Source of the DNA: an uncultured Sphingomonadales bacterium
GTDB taxonomy: Bacteria; Pseudomonadota; Alphaproteobacteria; Sphingomonadales; Sphingomonadaceae
DNA length: 64,000 nucleotides
Direction of reading: 5' to 3'
Assembly (NCBI GenBank): GCA_903821605.1
Contig: CAIJLZ010000007.1
Location: forward strand, 141,392 to 205,391
The notes under the pieces are model-generated. The model saw only the letters and a list, made by a program, of their open reading frames with translations. It was not told the DNA's origin and searched no databases. The position numbers were made by a program, and so were the translations under genes. How positions within the stretch are numbered: the first letter of the stretch is position 1; every line of letters begins with the position of its first letter. This document shows positions 8,317-17,898 of this stretch, one piece after another.

Positions 8317-8790
8317 CTATTCGCAGAAGCTGGCGTCGATGGTCAGCTCGTGGGGCGCGATGGTCACCACCTGTATAGGCACCATGAAACGCTTGCCATC
8401 CGGTCGTTCGACTTCGACGACATCGCTGGCACCAAAATTCTCAACCGCGACACAGGTGCCAACCGGTGCCCCTGCGTCATTGCGACAGGGTAAGCCGATC
8501 AGGTCGGTAAAATAATATTCACCCTCACCCAAGGGCGGCAGGGCATTGCGCGGGACGGTCAATTCGGCACCGCGTAGCGCTTCCGCGCCATTGCGGTCCG
8601 AGACCTCCGCAAAGCGGGCGATGGCTCCGTTCGAGCCATCGCGCAGCGCCTTGAGCGTCAACCGGCCATTGCTGAACCGGCCATGTGATCGCAGGCTTTC
8701 CAAGCTGTCCGTGAACAGCTTGAGTCGGACTTCGCCCGCCACGCCATGCGCGCCGATGACGACCGCGAGGGTGACGGGCTTGTCTTGCAA
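8317..8790 (-). CDS. rimM: Ribosome maturation factor RimM
   Basis: A 157-residue factor that binds S19 and helps mature the 30S head. The N-terminal RimM domain has LAVVIGAHGVAGEVRLK, and the C-terminal PRC-barrel has GEYYFTDLIGL and VVEVERPDGKRFMVPI. The start is TTG at 8790. No ATG lies near, and GGAAGG sits six bases upstream inside the end of rpsP, so coupled translation is likely. It follows rpsP by two bases. The trmD and rplS genes that usually come next are absent here. Confidence 0.93.
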   Translation of the reverse strand: MQDKPVTLAVVIGAHGVAGEVRLKLFTDSLESLRSHGRFSNGRLTLKALRDGSNGAIARFAEVSDRNGAEALRGAELTVPRNALPPLGEGEYYFTDLIGLPCRNDAGAPVGTCVAVENFGASDVVEVERPDGKRFMVPIQVVTIAPHELTIDASFCE

Positions 8791-8792
8791 GA

Positions 8793-9269
8793 TCAGCCTT
8801 CCGCTGATTCTTCAGCGGCAGCTTCTTCAGCCGGGGCTTCAGCAGCCGGGGCTTCTTCAGCAGCAACTTCTTCAACCGCAGCTTCTTCGACAGCCGGTGC
8901 GGCCGCAGCAGCCTTGGCGGCTTCTTCTGCTTCAGCCAGCTTCGCGGCCTTTTCTTCAGCGCGTTCCTTGGCCTTTTCGCCCGGTTCGGCCTTCTTCGGG
9001 TTGGCGCGGACAGCGCGTTCCTTGATACCTGCGGTATCGAGGAAACGGGCAACGCGGTCGGTCGGCTGCGCGCCGACGCTCAGCCAATGCTTGATCCGGT
9101 CACCGTTCAGCACGACGCGGTTGGCGTCGTCCTTGGCGAGCATCGGGTTGTAGGTGCCGACCTTCTCAATGAAATTGCCGTCACGCGGGGCGCGGGCATC
9201 GGCCACGACGACGCGATAATAGGGACGCTTCTTGGAGCCGCCGCGCGACAGACGAATGGAAACAGCCAT
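8793..9269 (-). CDS. rpsP: 30S ribosomal protein S16 with long Ala/Glu-rich tail
   Basis: The first 80 or so residues are typical S16 ([47 protein letters not shown]). The protein then continues for about 75 residues of Lys/Ala/Glu, turning to nearly pure Ala and Glu at the end, giving 158 residues in place of the usual 80-90. Long acidic tails on S16 are known in sphingomonads, and their role is unclear. It lies between ffh and rimM; GAAAGGAAG provides the ribosome site. Confidence 0.95.
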   Translation of the reverse strand: MAVSIRLSRGGSKKRPYYRVVVADARAPRDGNFIEKVGTYNPMLAKDDANRVVLNGDRIKHWLSVGAQPTDRVARFLDTAGIKERAVRANPKKAEPGEKAKERAEEKAAKLAEAEEAAKAAAAAPAVEEAAVEEVAAEEAPAAEAPAEEAAAEESAEG

Positions 9270-9313
9270 GACTTAACTTCCTTTCTGATTGATCTCTTGA
9301 TCAGTGGTTCTGG

Positions 9314-10771
9314 TTACTTCTTTAAAAACTTGTCGAAACCCGGGGGCATGTTGAACGGAGCGCCACCGGCACCGGGCATGCCGCCCATACCGCCGCCCAT
9401 GCCGCCAAGCAGGCCGCCAAGGCCACCCTTGCCGCCCCCGCCGAGCATGCCGGCCAGCCCCTTCAGGCCGCCCATTTTCTTGATCTTCTTCATCGCTGTG
9501 GACATCTCCTGGTGCATCTTCAGGAGCTTGTTCACGTCCTGCACGGTCGTGCCGGAGCCTTTGGCGATGCGAATCTTGCGCTTGGCATTGATCAGTTCGG
9601 GTTTTACCCGTTCCTTCGGGGTCATCGAACCGACCATCGCTTCCATGCGGATCAGGGTCTTGTCGCCGATCCCGCTCTGCGACATTGCCGCTTGTGCCTT
9701 TTTCAGGCCCGGCAGCATCCCAGCGAGCGCACCAAGGCCGCCCATACGGCGCATTTGCGCCAACTGGTTGCGCAGGTCGTTCATGTCGAACTGGCCCTTG
9801 GCCATTTTCGCCGCCAGCGCCTCGGCCTCATCGGCCTGGATCGTCTCTGCGGCGCGTTCGACCAGCGAGACCACGTCGCCCATGCCAAGGATACGGCCAG
9901 CGACGCGCTGCGGGTGGAAGGCTTCAAGCCCATCGAGCTTTTCGCCGGTGCCGACGAACTTGATCGGCTGGCCGGTGACGGCACGCATCGACAGGGCGGC
10001 ACCCCCACGGGCATCGCCGTCCATCCGGGTCAGCACCACACCGGTCAGCTTGACCTGTTCGCTGAACGACTTGGCGACGTTGACCGCATCCTGACCGGTC
10101 AGGCTGTCGACAACGAGCAAGGTTTCGGCCGGGTCGGATACTTTTGCGACGGCCTGCATCTCGGCCATCAGTGCCTGATCGACATGGAGGCGACCGGCGG
10201 TGTCGAGCATCAGCACGTCAAAGCCCTGAAGCTTGGCAGCTTGAAGGGCGCGCCGCGCGATATCGACCGGCTGCTGGCCCGCAATGATCGGCAGGGTCGC
10301 GACATCAATCTGCTGACCAAGCACCGCAAGCTGTTCCTGCGCGGCGGGCCGGTTGACGTCGAGCGACGCCATCAAGACCTTTTTGCGCTCTTTTTCCGTC
10401 AGGCGCTTGGCGATCTTGGCGGTTGTCGTGGTTTTACCCGAGCCTTGCAGACCGACCATCATGATGATTGCGGGCGGGGCAGTGTTGAGGTTCAGTTCAG
10501 CAGTTTCCGCGCCGAGCATGTCGACCAGCGCGTCATGGACGATTTTGACGACCTGCTGGCCCGGCGTAACCGACTTGAGCACCGTATGGCCAACAGCCAC
10601 TTCGGTAGCCTTATCGACAAATTCACGGGCGACGGGAAGGGCAACATCGGCTTCAAGCAGCGCAACGCGCACTTCGCGCATCGCGGCACGGACATCATCT
10701 TCCGAAAGCGCGCCACGACCGCGCAGCCGGTCAAAGACCCCGCTTAGCCGATCGGACAGACTGTCAAACAT
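9314..10771 (-). CDS. ffh: Signal recognition particle GTPase Ffh
   Basis: Co-translational targeting of inner-membrane proteins with 4.5S RNA and FtsY. The 485-residue protein has the N domain, the G domain with P-loop GLQGSGKTTTT (about 108-118), DTAGRLHVD, and TRMDGDARGG, and a methionine-rich M domain from about residue 330. The C-terminus ends in a Gly/Met-rich run. A longer ORF reaches 10867, but the ATG at 10771 has AGAGG at good spacing and gives the family start MFDSLSDRLS. First gene of ffh-rpsP-rimM. Confidence 0.96.
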   Translation of the reverse strand: MFDSLSDRLSGVFDRLRGRGALSEDDVRAAMREVRVALLEADVALPVAREFVDKATEVAVGHTVLKSVTPGQQVVKIVHDALVDMLGAETAELNLNTAPPAIIMMVGLQGSGKTTTTAKIAKRLTEKERKKVLMASLDVNRPAAQEQLAVLGQQIDVATLPIIAGQQPVDIARRALQAAKLQGFDVLMLDTAGRLHVDQALMAEMQAVAKVSDPAETLLVVDSLTGQDAVNVAKSFSEQVKLTGVVLTRMDGDARGGAALSMRAVTGQPIKFVGTGEKLDGLEAFHPQRVAGRILGMGDVVSLVERAAETIQADEAEALAAKMAKGQFDMNDLRNQLAQMRRMGGLGALAGMLPGLKKAQAAMSQSGIGDKTLIRMEAMVGSMTPKERVKPELINAKRKIRIAKGSGTTVQDVNKLLKMHQEMSTAMKKIKKMGGLKGLAGMLGGGGKGGLGGLLGGMGGGMGGMPGAGGAPFNMPPGFDKFLKK

Positions 10772-10942
10772 GTGCGCCTCTTGCTTCGAGTGACGCCAGC
10801 AAACAGACCGATTCGTTCCAAACGAAAAAGCGCCGACGGGCGAAAACTCGCCGGTCAGCGGGTGCACTTGGCACGAATCTGGTCATTCCCTGACGGAAAT
10901 TCGAGCTTTCCCTATCCGATCAAGCGCAATTCAACAAGCCGC

Positions 10943-11437
10943 TTATTTGCGGCGGCCGAAATCAACGCTCACGACATTGGAGCCGTCTTCGACCGGTGTG
11001 GCGATCGGCCCTGCCCCATCGGGCGCGTCATTCTCGGCGTGTTCGATGGCCTGCTCGTCATTTTCGTCGAGATCGACATGGAATTGGAGCGCGAAATTCA
11101 CGGCAGGGTCGACAAAGGACGAGATGGCCGAGAAGGGGATCACCAGACGACAGGCCTGTTGATTGAAGCTCAGGCCCACTTCGAAACCCTGTTCATCGAC
11201 CTTGAGATCCCAGAAGCGGTTCTGGATCACGATTGTCATCTCGTCGGGGAATCGCTGGGTCAAATGGGTCGGAATATCGACCCCCGCAGCATGGGTCTTG
11301 AAGGTGATGTAGAAATGATGTTCGCCGACAAGCCCATGGCGCTCGACTTCGCCCAGCACGCGGCCCACCACGGCGCGCAGCGCATCCTGCACGATTTCAT
11401 CATAGGGAATCAGGCTGTCGATCGTGTCTTCGGTCAT
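10943..11437 (-). CDS. sspB: SspB-type ClpXP adaptor (alphaproteobacterial form)
   Basis: A 164-residue adaptor that tethers ssrA-tagged and some native substrates to ClpX. The folded domain (about 12-115) shows HHFYITFKTHAAGVDIP, FPDEMTIVIQNRFWDL and the hydrophobic strand LVIPFSAISSFVDP typical of SspB-alpha. A flexible acidic linker follows, and the last ten residues (NVVSVDFGRRK) are the likely ClpX-binding tail. It stands alone, on the same strand as the ffh operon. CpdR, a second ClpXP regulator, lies 5 kb away. Confidence 0.88.
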   Translation of the reverse strand: MTEDTIDSLIPYDEIVQDALRAVVGRVLGEVERHGLVGEHHFYITFKTHAAGVDIPTHLTQRFPDEMTIVIQNRFWDLKVDEQGFEVGLSFNQQACRLVIPFSAISSFVDPAVNFALQFHVDLDENDEQAIEHAENDAPDGAGPIATPVEDGSNVVSVDFGRRK

Positions 11438-11538
11438 GAGCGTCTAGGTGGACGCGCTTTGCGGACGGGTCAAGCCGATTTGGACGCTTTTTGATGCGAT
11501 GATGATGGCATGGGGAACGGTGTGTTCCCAAAAGTTGA

Positions 11539-11568
11539 GGGCCGCCGCACCTTGCGATGCGACGGCCC
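11539..11568 (-). terminator. Hairpin after the cytochrome bc1 operon
   Basis: GGGCCGcCGCA (11539-11549) pairs with TGCGaCGGCCC (11558-11568) with one C-A mismatch and an 8-base loop, starting 27 bases past the petC stop. On the minus strand a short TTTT run comes only a few bases later, so it is an imperfect terminator. Confidence 0.5.
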
Positions 11569-11594
11569 ATTCCCCCCTATGATCAGGTTAGAGC

Positions 11595-12440
11595 TCAGTG
11601 CTTCTTATCGGCCCAGATGCTCTTGTAGGACATGAACGCCAGACCGGTGGCCATCAGCAGGAAGATCAACACACCCAGACCGGTGCGATGACGATTTTCA
11701 AGCTTTGGCTCTGCCGCCCAGGTCAGGAACGCCGCAACGTCTTTTGACATCTGGTCGACGGTTGGCTTCGGGTTGCCGTCCGCATAGGTCACCTGACCAT
11801 CGGATGTCAGCGGCTGCGGCATCGCGAGGTTCAGCGTGGCGAAATACGGGTTGTAGTGAAGGCCGTTCGGGGTCTTGGCTTCCGGGAACTGCTTGAGCAG
11901 TTCAGCCGGCTGAGCCTCATAGCCCGACAGCAGCGAGTAGAGATAGGCCGGGCCTTCGTGACGTGCCTTGGCAATCAGCGACAGATCAGGCGGCAGTGCG
12001 TTGTTGTTCGCAGCGCGCGCAGCCACATCGTTCGGATAGGGGCCAGCGATCTTGTCGGTCGGCAGCGCCTTACGTGTCGCGGCTTCGCCCGTGGCCGGGT
12101 CGATCGAGGCGATCTGGTTGGGCCAGTCGGCAGCGATCTTCTTAACAGCACCTTCGGAATAGCCAATCTGCTGCAAGTCGCGGAAGGCGACCTGAGCGAG
12201 GCCGTGGCAGGCCGAGCAGACTTCCTTGTAGACTTGGAAGCCGCGCTGCAACTGCGCACGATCATATTTGCCGAGCGGACCCTCGAACGAGAATTCCACT
12301 TCCTTCGGATGCTTGTGGAACAACGATTCTGCCGTCGCGGCAGGCGGTTCCGAGATATAGGCCGTGCCACCAAGCACGGCCGAGACAAGGAGCCAGCCGG
12401 AGAAGAACAGGCCCACGATGGCGGCGATCAGACGTACCAT
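11595..12440 (-). CDS. petC: Cytochrome c1 of the bc1 complex
   Basis: Haem-c subunit that passes electrons from the Rieske protein to soluble or membrane cytochrome c. The haem motif CSACH is at residues 75-79 after an N-terminal hydrophobic signal/anchor (about 3-28). The Met ligand region lies in LNLAMPQPL, and a C-terminal anchor spans about 255-275 (GVLIFLLMATGLAFMSY). It is 281 residues and last in the petABC operon, 17 bases after petB, with GAGGAG upstream. Confidence 0.95.
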   Translation of the reverse strand: MVRLIAAIVGLFFSGWLLVSAVLGGTAYISEPPAATAESLFHKHPKEVEFSFEGPLGKYDRAQLQRGFQVYKEVCSACHGLAQVAFRDLQQIGYSEGAVKKIAADWPNQIASIDPATGEAATRKALPTDKIAGPYPNDVAARAANNNALPPDLSLIAKARHEGPAYLYSLLSGYEAQPAELLKQFPEAKTPNGLHYNPYFATLNLAMPQPLTSDGQVTYADGNPKPTVDQMSKDVAAFLTWAAEPKLENRHRTGLGVLIFLLMATGLAFMSYKSIWADKKH

Positions 12441-12457
12441 TTTTCCAATCTCCTCGA

Positions 12458-13714
12458 TTAGGCCTGCTTCGCCAGGACCGCTTCGGTGATCGAGGCAGGC
12501 AGCGGGGCTGGCTTCTCAATCTTCGAAATGATCGGCAAAATGATCAGGAAGTGCGCGAAATAATAGGCCGCGGCCACCTGGCTGATCATGACAAAGGGTT
12601 CGGCCGCCGGGGCACCGCCACAATAGCCAAGGATCAGCACGTCCACGCACAGCACCCAAAAGAACTGGCGGAACAAGGGGCGATAATGGCCCGAACGGAC
12701 CGGCGAATTATCCAGCCATGGCAGGAAGAACAGCAACAGGATCGACGCGAACATCGCGATGACGCCGAGCAGCTTCGCCGGGATGAACAGGAAGTCGACG
12801 GTGAAGGCGCGCAGGATCGCGTAGAATGGCCAGAAATACCATTCAGGGACGATATGCGCCGGCGTCGACATCGGGTTCGCGGGGATATAATTGTCCGGGT
12901 GGCCGAGATAGTTCGGCGCGAAGAACAGCAAAATGGCGAACACGATCAGGAACACGCCCAATCCGAAGCCATCCTTGGCGGTGTAATAAGGGTGGAACGG
13001 CACGGTGTCCTGTTCCGACTTCACTTCCACGCCGGTCGGGTTCGACGAGCCGGGGATGTGCAGCGCCCAGATGTGCAGGATGATGACCCCCGCAATCACG
13101 AACGGCAGCAGATAGTGGAGCGAGAAGAAGCGGTTCAGCGCGGCATTATCGGGGGCAAAGCCACCGAGCAGCCACGTCTGGATCGGCTCACCCACTAGCG
13201 GGATCGCACCGAACAGACCGGTGATCACCTTGGCGCCCCAGAAGCTCATCTGACCCCAAGGCAAGACATAGCCCATGAAGGCCGTGGCCATCATCAGTAG
13301 GAAGATCACAAGCCCCAGCAGCCACACCATTTCGCGCGGCGCCTTGTAGGAGCCGTAGAACAGGCCACGGAAAATATGGAGGTAAACGACGATGAAGAAC
13401 ATCGACGCCCCGTTGGCATGAGCATAACGCAGCAGCCAACCCGAGTTCACATCGCGCATGATATGCTCGACCGAATCGAACGCGATCGCGCCGTTGGCCG
13501 CAAAATGCATGGCGAGGATGATGCCGGTGATGATCTGGATGCCAAGCGCGGCGCCCGAAAGCACGCCGAAGTTCCAGAAATAGTTGAGGTTGCGCGGGAC
13601 AGGATAGCCCGCACCAACCGCGTTGAACACGAAACGCGGGAGCGGCAAGCGGCTATCCAGCCACTGCATCACCGGGTTTTGCGGCTTATATTCTTTAGCC
13701 CAGGGGAAGCTCAT
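12458..13714 (-). CDS. petB: Cytochrome b of the bc1 complex
   Basis: 418-residue membrane subunit carrying both b haems and the two quinone sites. Expected landmarks are present: HAANGAIAF and [15 protein letters not shown] in the first half, [17 protein letters not shown], the PEWY motif of the quinol oxidation site ([12 protein letters not shown]), and about eight membrane helices. It lies 11 bases after petA with TGAGG as ribosome site. Confidence 0.97.
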   Translation of the reverse strand: MSFPWAKEYKPQNPVMQWLDSRLPLPRFVFNAVGAGYPVPRNLNYFWNFGVLSGAALGIQIITGIILAMHFAANGAIAFDSVEHIMRDVNSGWLLRYAHANGASMFFIVVYLHIFRGLFYGSYKAPREMVWLLGLVIFLLMMATAFMGYVLPWGQMSFWGAKVITGLFGAIPLVGEPIQTWLLGGFAPDNAALNRFFSLHYLLPFVIAGVIILHIWALHIPGSSNPTGVEVKSEQDTVPFHPYYTAKDGFGLGVFLIVFAILLFFAPNYLGHPDNYIPANPMSTPAHIVPEWYFWPFYAILRAFTVDFLFIPAKLLGVIAMFASILLLFFLPWLDNSPVRSGHYRPLFRQFFWVLCVDVLILGYCGGAPAAEPFVMISQVAAAYYFAHFLIILPIISKIEKPAPLPASITEAVLAKQA

Positions 13715-13725
13715 GATCGTTTACC

Positions 13726-14292
13726 TCAACCAATCTGGACGACAGTGTCGGATTTGAACACATATTCCGGCACCTCGAGGTTTTTCGGGGCCGGACCTTT
13801 GCGGATCCGGGCAGCGGTGTCGTAGAACGAGCCGTGGCACGGGCAGAAATAACCGCCAAACTCGCCTTTCACCTCGCCCTCGCCGGCGCCAAGCGGCACG
13901 CAACCGAGATGGGTGCAAACACCCTTGGTGATCAGCCAGTTCTTCTTGCCCTCTTTCGTCCGCTGTTCCAGCGTTTCCGGATCACGCAGTGAGGAGGCAT
14001 CCACCTTCTCGGCTGCGGCGATTTCTTCCGGCGTCAGGTTGCGGATGAACACGGGCTGCTTGCGCCACATGGTCTTGATCGCCTGACCAGCCTGAATCGC
14101 CGAGATGTCGACCTCAATCGAGGCCAATGCGAGCACGTCTGCGCTCGGGTTCATCTGGTTGACCAGCGGGATCAGGATAGTGCCGGCACCTACGCCGGCG
14201 AAACTCACGGCGGCGATATTGATGAAGTCGCGGCGACGCACGCCTGCTTCACTGATGTCGCCATTTTCTGCACTTGGTTCTAGCGTTGCCAT
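13726..14292 (-). CDS. petA: Rieske iron-sulfur subunit of the bc1 complex
   Basis: 188 residues. The 2Fe-2S ligands are in CTHLGC (126-131) and CPCHGS (150-155). The N-terminus has a Tat-type anchor, RRRDFINIAAVSFAGVGA (about 19-36), as usual for Rieske proteins that fold in the cytoplasm. A longer ORF reaches 14499, but the ATG at 14292 gives the family start MATLEPSAEN. It heads the petA-petB-petC operon; a 209-base divergent region separates it from trmL. Confidence 0.96.
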   Translation of the reverse strand: MATLEPSAENGDISEAGVRRRDFINIAAVSFAGVGAGTILIPLVNQMNPSADVLALASIEVDISAIQAGQAIKTMWRKQPVFIRNLTPEEIAAAEKVDASSLRDPETLEQRTKEGKKNWLITKGVCTHLGCVPLGAGEGEVKGEFGGYFCPCHGSFYDTAARIRKGPAPKNLEVPEYVFKSDTVVQIG

Positions 14293-14501
14293 CAAAACGG
14301 CCCTCGGTTCGTCAAGAATATCGACCTGCTGAACGAAGCGAATGAGGCGAACAGAAATGTAGCCGCAAACCCCCGAACATGCTCCCGCACCCCAAGATAT
14401 CCCCGGTGCAGTTGGCAGGGCTGATAGCCCTAGATGCAACGATTGCCAATAGTTTTTCAGCCCCTTGAGTACGAGGCCAAAACCGGCCAAAGCAGCCACC
14501 T

Positions 14502-14951
14502 ATGCGACTAGCGGTGTATCAACCTGAGATTCCGGGCAATCTGGGCGCGCTTTTGCGCCTGTCGGCGTGCCTCAATGTGGGCGTCGACATTATCGAACCA
14601 TGCGGATTCCCGTTTTCGGACAAGGCGCTGCGCCGCTCCGCCATGGATTATATCCACGCGGTTTCCTATGATCGCCATGCCGATTGGGCGGCGTTCCGCG
14701 CGGCCCGGCCCGGTCGGCTGGTATTGATGACGACGCGCGGCGCGGAGTCGCTGTACGACACCAGCTTTGCACCCGATGACATTTTGTTGATGGGTTCGGA
14801 GAGCTCCGGCGTGCCGGATGCGGTTCATGCCGCAGCCGATTTGCGCATCCGTATCCCGATCCGGACCGATTGTCGGTCGCTGAATATTTCTGTGGCTGCC
14901 GGCGTCGCGCTGGCGGAGGCCCTGCGCCAGACGAGAGGATTCCCATGCTGA
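14502..14951 (+). CDS. trmL: tRNA (cytidine/uridine-34-2'-O)-methyltransferase TrmL
   Basis: A small SPOUT methyltransferase of 149 residues that methylates the wobble ribose of certain leucine tRNAs. Family blocks are present: YQPEIPGNLGALLRLSACL at the N-terminus, LLMGSESSGVPD, and the trefoil-knot motif RIPIRTDCRSLNISVAAGVAL at the C-terminus. It overlaps the hemF start by 7 bases. Confidence 0.93.
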   Translation: MRLAVYQPEIPGNLGALLRLSACLNVGVDIIEPCGFPFSDKALRRSAMDYIHAVSYDRHADWAAFRAARPGRLVLMTTRGAESLYDTSFAPDDILLMGSESSGVPDAVHAAADLRIRIPIRTDCRSLNISVAAGVALAEALRQTRGFPC

Positions 14952-15787
14952 CACTTGATGCCCAACAACAGGCCGCCCGTACCTGGTTTGAATCCTTGCG
15001 TGACCGTATTTGCGCTGCATTCGAGGCTATCGAGCGCGATATGGGATCAGACGCCAGCTTCTCCTTCACCCCGTGGAATCGCGACAATGATCCGGAGGCC
15101 AAGGGCGGCGGCGGCGTGCAGGGCCTGATGAAGGGTAAGATCTTCGAAAAGGTCGGGGTCAATGTCTCGACCGTCGGGGGCGAGTTCGCACCGGAGTTCG
15201 CCAAGAGCATCCATGGTGCGGGCGAAAATCCGCAATTTTTCGCGACCGGCATCAGTCTGGTCGCCCACATGGCCAATCCGCATGTGCCGGCCGTCCACAT
15301 GAACACCCGTTTTCTCTGCACGACGAAGCGTTGGTTCGGTGGTGGGGCGGATCTCAACCCGCCCATTCCCTATGGCGATGATACGGCGGATTTCCATGCC
15401 CGGTTGCAGACCGCTTGCGACGCCCATGATCCGGCGCATTATCCGCGTTTCAAGGACTGGGCCGATGAATATTTCTATATTCCCCATCGCCAGTGCCATC
15501 GTGGCGTGGGTGGCATTTTCTATGATCATCTCGATGGTGATTATGATGCGAATTTCGCTTTCACCCGTGATGTGGGTGAGGCTTTTCTCGATATTTTCCC
15601 GCAATTGGTGCGGCGGCGGATGGCGATGCCCTTCACGGCTGCAGACAAGCACCAGCAACTGGTTTGGCGCGGACGTTATGCCGAGTTCAACCTGGTCTAT
15701 GATCGCGGCACGCTTTTCGGCTTGAAGACGGGCGGCAATATCGAGGCGATCTTGATGAGCCTACCGCCCGAAGTGGTCTGGGAGTAA
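14945..15787 (+). CDS. hemF: Oxygen-dependent coproporphyrinogen III oxidase
   Basis: Converts coproporphyrinogen III to protoporphyrinogen IX with O2. The 280-residue protein has WFGGGADLNP, the conserved HxxxHRGVGGIFYDHL region, and the C-terminal RGRYAEFNLVYDRGT and GGNIEAILMSLPP. A longer ORF starts at 14870, but the ATG at 14945 has GAGAGG upstream. Translation is coupled to trmL by overlap. A GNAT gene follows after 4 bases. Confidence 0.95.
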   Translation: MLTLDAQQQAARTWFESLRDRICAAFEAIERDMGSDASFSFTPWNRDNDPEAKGGGGVQGLMKGKIFEKVGVNVSTVGGEFAPEFAKSIHGAGENPQFFATGISLVAHMANPHVPAVHMNTRFLCTTKRWFGGGADLNPPIPYGDDTADFHARLQTACDAHDPAHYPRFKDWADEYFYIPHRQCHRGVGGIFYDHLDGDYDANFAFTRDVGEAFLDIFPQLVRRRMAMPFTAADKHQQLVWRGRYAEFNLVYDRGTLFGLKTGGNIEAILMSLPPEVVWE

Positions 15788-15791
15788 GCGA

Positions 15792-16388
15792 TTGACACTT
15801 CAGCCTGTCCTGCCCGGCGAACTGGCTGCGGTGGTCACCTATCTTGAAATGCGCAGCCGCCCGCGCCCGCAGCCGATTGAGACCGTGCCGTTCCGGCTCC
15901 AGCGCTGGAACAACCCCGAGCGTGAGCGCTACCGCACGTTATTTCGGCGGATTGGTGCGCCTTGGCTCTGGTGTTCCCGGCTGATGATGGCGGACGAAGC
16001 CCTCGACGCGATCATCTGCGATCCGGCGAACGAGATTTACGCGCTGGTTGATCTGCGCGGGATCGAGGTCGGGATACTGGAACTGGACTTCCGGGTGTCG
16101 GGTCGCTGTGAATTGGCCTTTTTTGGGCTGATCCCCGATCTGACCGGCAAGGGATTGGGCCGCTGGTTGATGCAGCAGGCGTTGATCATGGCGTGGCGCA
16201 AGGGCGTGGAACTGGTCCATGTCCATAGCTGCACGCTCGATCACCCAGCGGCCATCGGCTTTTACCTGCGCGCGGGCTTTATCCCTGTCCGGTTTGCGGT
16301 CGAGACCTTTGCTGATCCCCGACTGATTGGGGTGCTCCCCGAGGATTGCGCGCCTCAGATCCCGTTGGTGCGGCCCGACAGCCGCTGA
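15792..16388 (+). CDS. GNAT family N-acetyltransferase
   Basis: A 198-residue acetyltransferase. The GNAT core lies about residues 85-165, with the acetyl-CoA loop LIPDLTGKGLGRWLMQQAL and HPAAIGFYLRAGFIPV. The start is TTG; GGAG lies seven bases upstream at the end of hemF, so it is probably the third gene of trmL-hemF-GNAT. The substrate is unknown. Its last 34 bases overlap the convergent membrane protein gene. Confidence 0.82.
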   Translation: MTLQPVLPGELAAVVTYLEMRSRPRPQPIETVPFRLQRWNNPERERYRTLFRRIGAPWLWCSRLMMADEALDAIICDPANEIYALVDLRGIEVGILELDFRVSGRCELAFFGLIPDLTGKGLGRWLMQQALIMAWRKGVELVHVHSCTLDHPAAIGFYLRAGFIPVRFAVETFADPRLIGVLPEDCAPQIPLVRPDSR

Positions 16389-17134
16389 TAGATGCTGGCC
16401 ATGACGATCGAAAAGGCGGCGAAGAAGCTCGACGCATAAAGTGCGATCAATAGCCGTAGCAGCGTTTCGCCCAGCGCCGGATTGCCAATCAGCCGCCCGA
16501 AGATCAACAGCGTGGAACCCAGTACGGCGGTCAGGGTGAACAACAGGAAAAGATAGACGGTTGATGCCGCCAGCATGATCAAGGCGATCCGCCATGCATG
16601 GCCGCGCACCAGTCGAAGCGCGCGTCTGACGGCGCTGATGGCGCTTTCATCCGGCCCGCGGCTGACCAGGGCGCTGCTGACCAAGGCGAGACGCGCGCCG
16701 ATATAGAGCGAGAAGGGTAGGCCGAAGACCATCGCTTGCACCACGGCTGCTTCGGGCGTGCTTGTCAGCACCACCATGAGCAGGATGCCCAATATCGTCA
16801 GGCCGATGATCAGGGCCACCATGGATGCCAGCATCACCAGGCACAGGGGTAGAATGTGGCGCAGCGCACATCCCATCGCCTCGCCGACGCTCATCCCCGG
16901 AAACAGGCGCAACGCTGACAAGGCCAGTGCGCCGATGCCTGCGAGCATCGATGTCGGCACAAGCCACCACATCCAATCGCCCGGCGGCAGTTGGCCATTT
17001 TGCGCCATCGGCGGGATCATGGCGCCAAGCAGCAAGACCGACAGGCCAAGCGTGCTGAACGCGACCGGCAGGATCAGGCGATATTCGCGGCGGATGAAGG
17101 AGACGGAGTCTTCAAACGCGGGGTTGAGATCCAT
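16355..17134 (-). CDS. Predicted integral membrane protein of unknown function
   Basis: 259 residues with about six hydrophobic segments, arranged as pairs with a polar stretch [18 protein letters not shown] about two thirds along. This resembles the glycerophosphoryl diester phosphodiesterase membrane-region or DUF-type bundles, but I do not recognise a family with certainty. I chose the ATG at 17134 because AAGAGG precedes it; an in-frame start at 17161 is possible. It is divergent from lipB and overlaps the 3' end of the GNAT gene tail to tail. Confidence 0.7.
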   Translation of the reverse strand: MDLNPAFEDSVSFIRREYRLILPVAFSTLGLSVLLLGAMIPPMAQNGQLPPGDWMWWLVPTSMLAGIGALALSALRLFPGMSVGEAMGCALRHILPLCLVMLASMVALIIGLTILGILLMVVLTSTPEAAVVQAMVFGLPFSLYIGARLALVSSALVSRGPDESAISAVRRALRLVRGHAWRIALIMLAASTVYLFLLFTLTAVLGSTLLIFGRLIGNPALGETLLRLLIALYASSFFAAFSIVMASIYQRLSGRTNGI

Positions 17135-17201
17135 GCACCTCTTTCCTTCTTGGCCTGTCAAAAGCTTGCCTTTATCGAGCGGCTGTCCTTATAGCCTGCG
17201 C

Positions 17202-17867
17202 ATGATCCAAGGCCATCCCGAAATTGAATGGCGCGTGTCGCCGGGGCAAATGCCCTATGAAACGGCACTGGCGGAGATGGAAGCGCGTGCCGCCGCAATC
17301 CGCGATGGAACTGCGCGCGAGTTGATCTGGTTGCTTGAACATCCGCCACTGTACACGGCCGGGACCAGCGCCAGTCCTGCGGAACTACTCGAACCGGAAC
17401 GCTTTCCCGTGTTCGTCGCCGGGCGCGGCGGCAAATATACCTATCATGGGCCGGGCCAGCGGATCGTCTATATCCTGCTCGATCTCGAAAAACGTGGCAA
17501 GGATGTGCGCCGCTTTGTGCACTCGGTCGAATCTTGGGTGATTGATGTGCTGGACCACTTCGGCATTGCTTCCTTCCGCGCGGCTGGCCGGGTGGGGATC
17601 TGGACGACCCAAGGTGGGCAAGAGGCCAAGATCGGTGCGATCGGTGTCCGGGTCCGCCGTTGGGTCAGCTTCCATGGCTTGGCGCTCAACGTGCATCCTG
17701 ACCTGTCGCATTTTGGCGGCATCGTGCCGTGCGGGCTACCGGAATATGCGGTGACCAGCATGGCCGAACTGGGCCTTGATCCAGGGATAGAGCCAGTGGA
17801 CCGGGCATTTGCGGCGACGGCCCCGAACTTTCTCGCAAGGCTTGAGCAGCCGTGCGGCTGCGCGTAA
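17202..17867 (+). CDS. lipB: Octanoyl-[acyl-carrier-protein] transferase LipB
   Basis: Transfers octanoate from ACP to lipoyl domains of dehydrogenase complexes. The 221-residue protein has [12 protein letters not shown] (75-86), the catalytic Lys143 in [10 protein letters not shown], and the nucleophile Cys177 in GGIVPCGL. A much longer ORF (from 16758) is open upstream, but the ATG at 17202 matches family length. Confidence 0.95.
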   Translation: MIQGHPEIEWRVSPGQMPYETALAEMEARAAAIRDGTARELIWLLEHPPLYTAGTSASPAELLEPERFPVFVAGRGGKYTYHGPGQRIVYILLDLEKRGKDVRRFVHSVESWVIDVLDHFGIASFRAAGRVGIWTTQGGQEAKIGAIGVRVRRWVSFHGLALNVHPDLSHFGGIVPCGLPEYAVTSMAELGLDPGIEPVDRAFAATAPNFLARLEQPCGCA

Positions 17868-17898
17868 ACTCGATCGCATTGAGGGAGCCTGTTCGACC

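Noticed and set aside
9087..10747. Long plus-strand ORFs opposite ffh and rpsP
   Set aside because: Antisense shadows of a conserved gene in GC-rich DNA with low-complexity translation.
11539..11568. Reading the post-petC hairpin as an independent small RNA
   Set aside because: It has no promoter of its own and is best explained as the weak end of the pet transcript.
16758..17201. N-terminal 148-codon extension of LipB
   Set aside because: It is antisense to the membrane protein gene, and LipB from 17202 already has family length.
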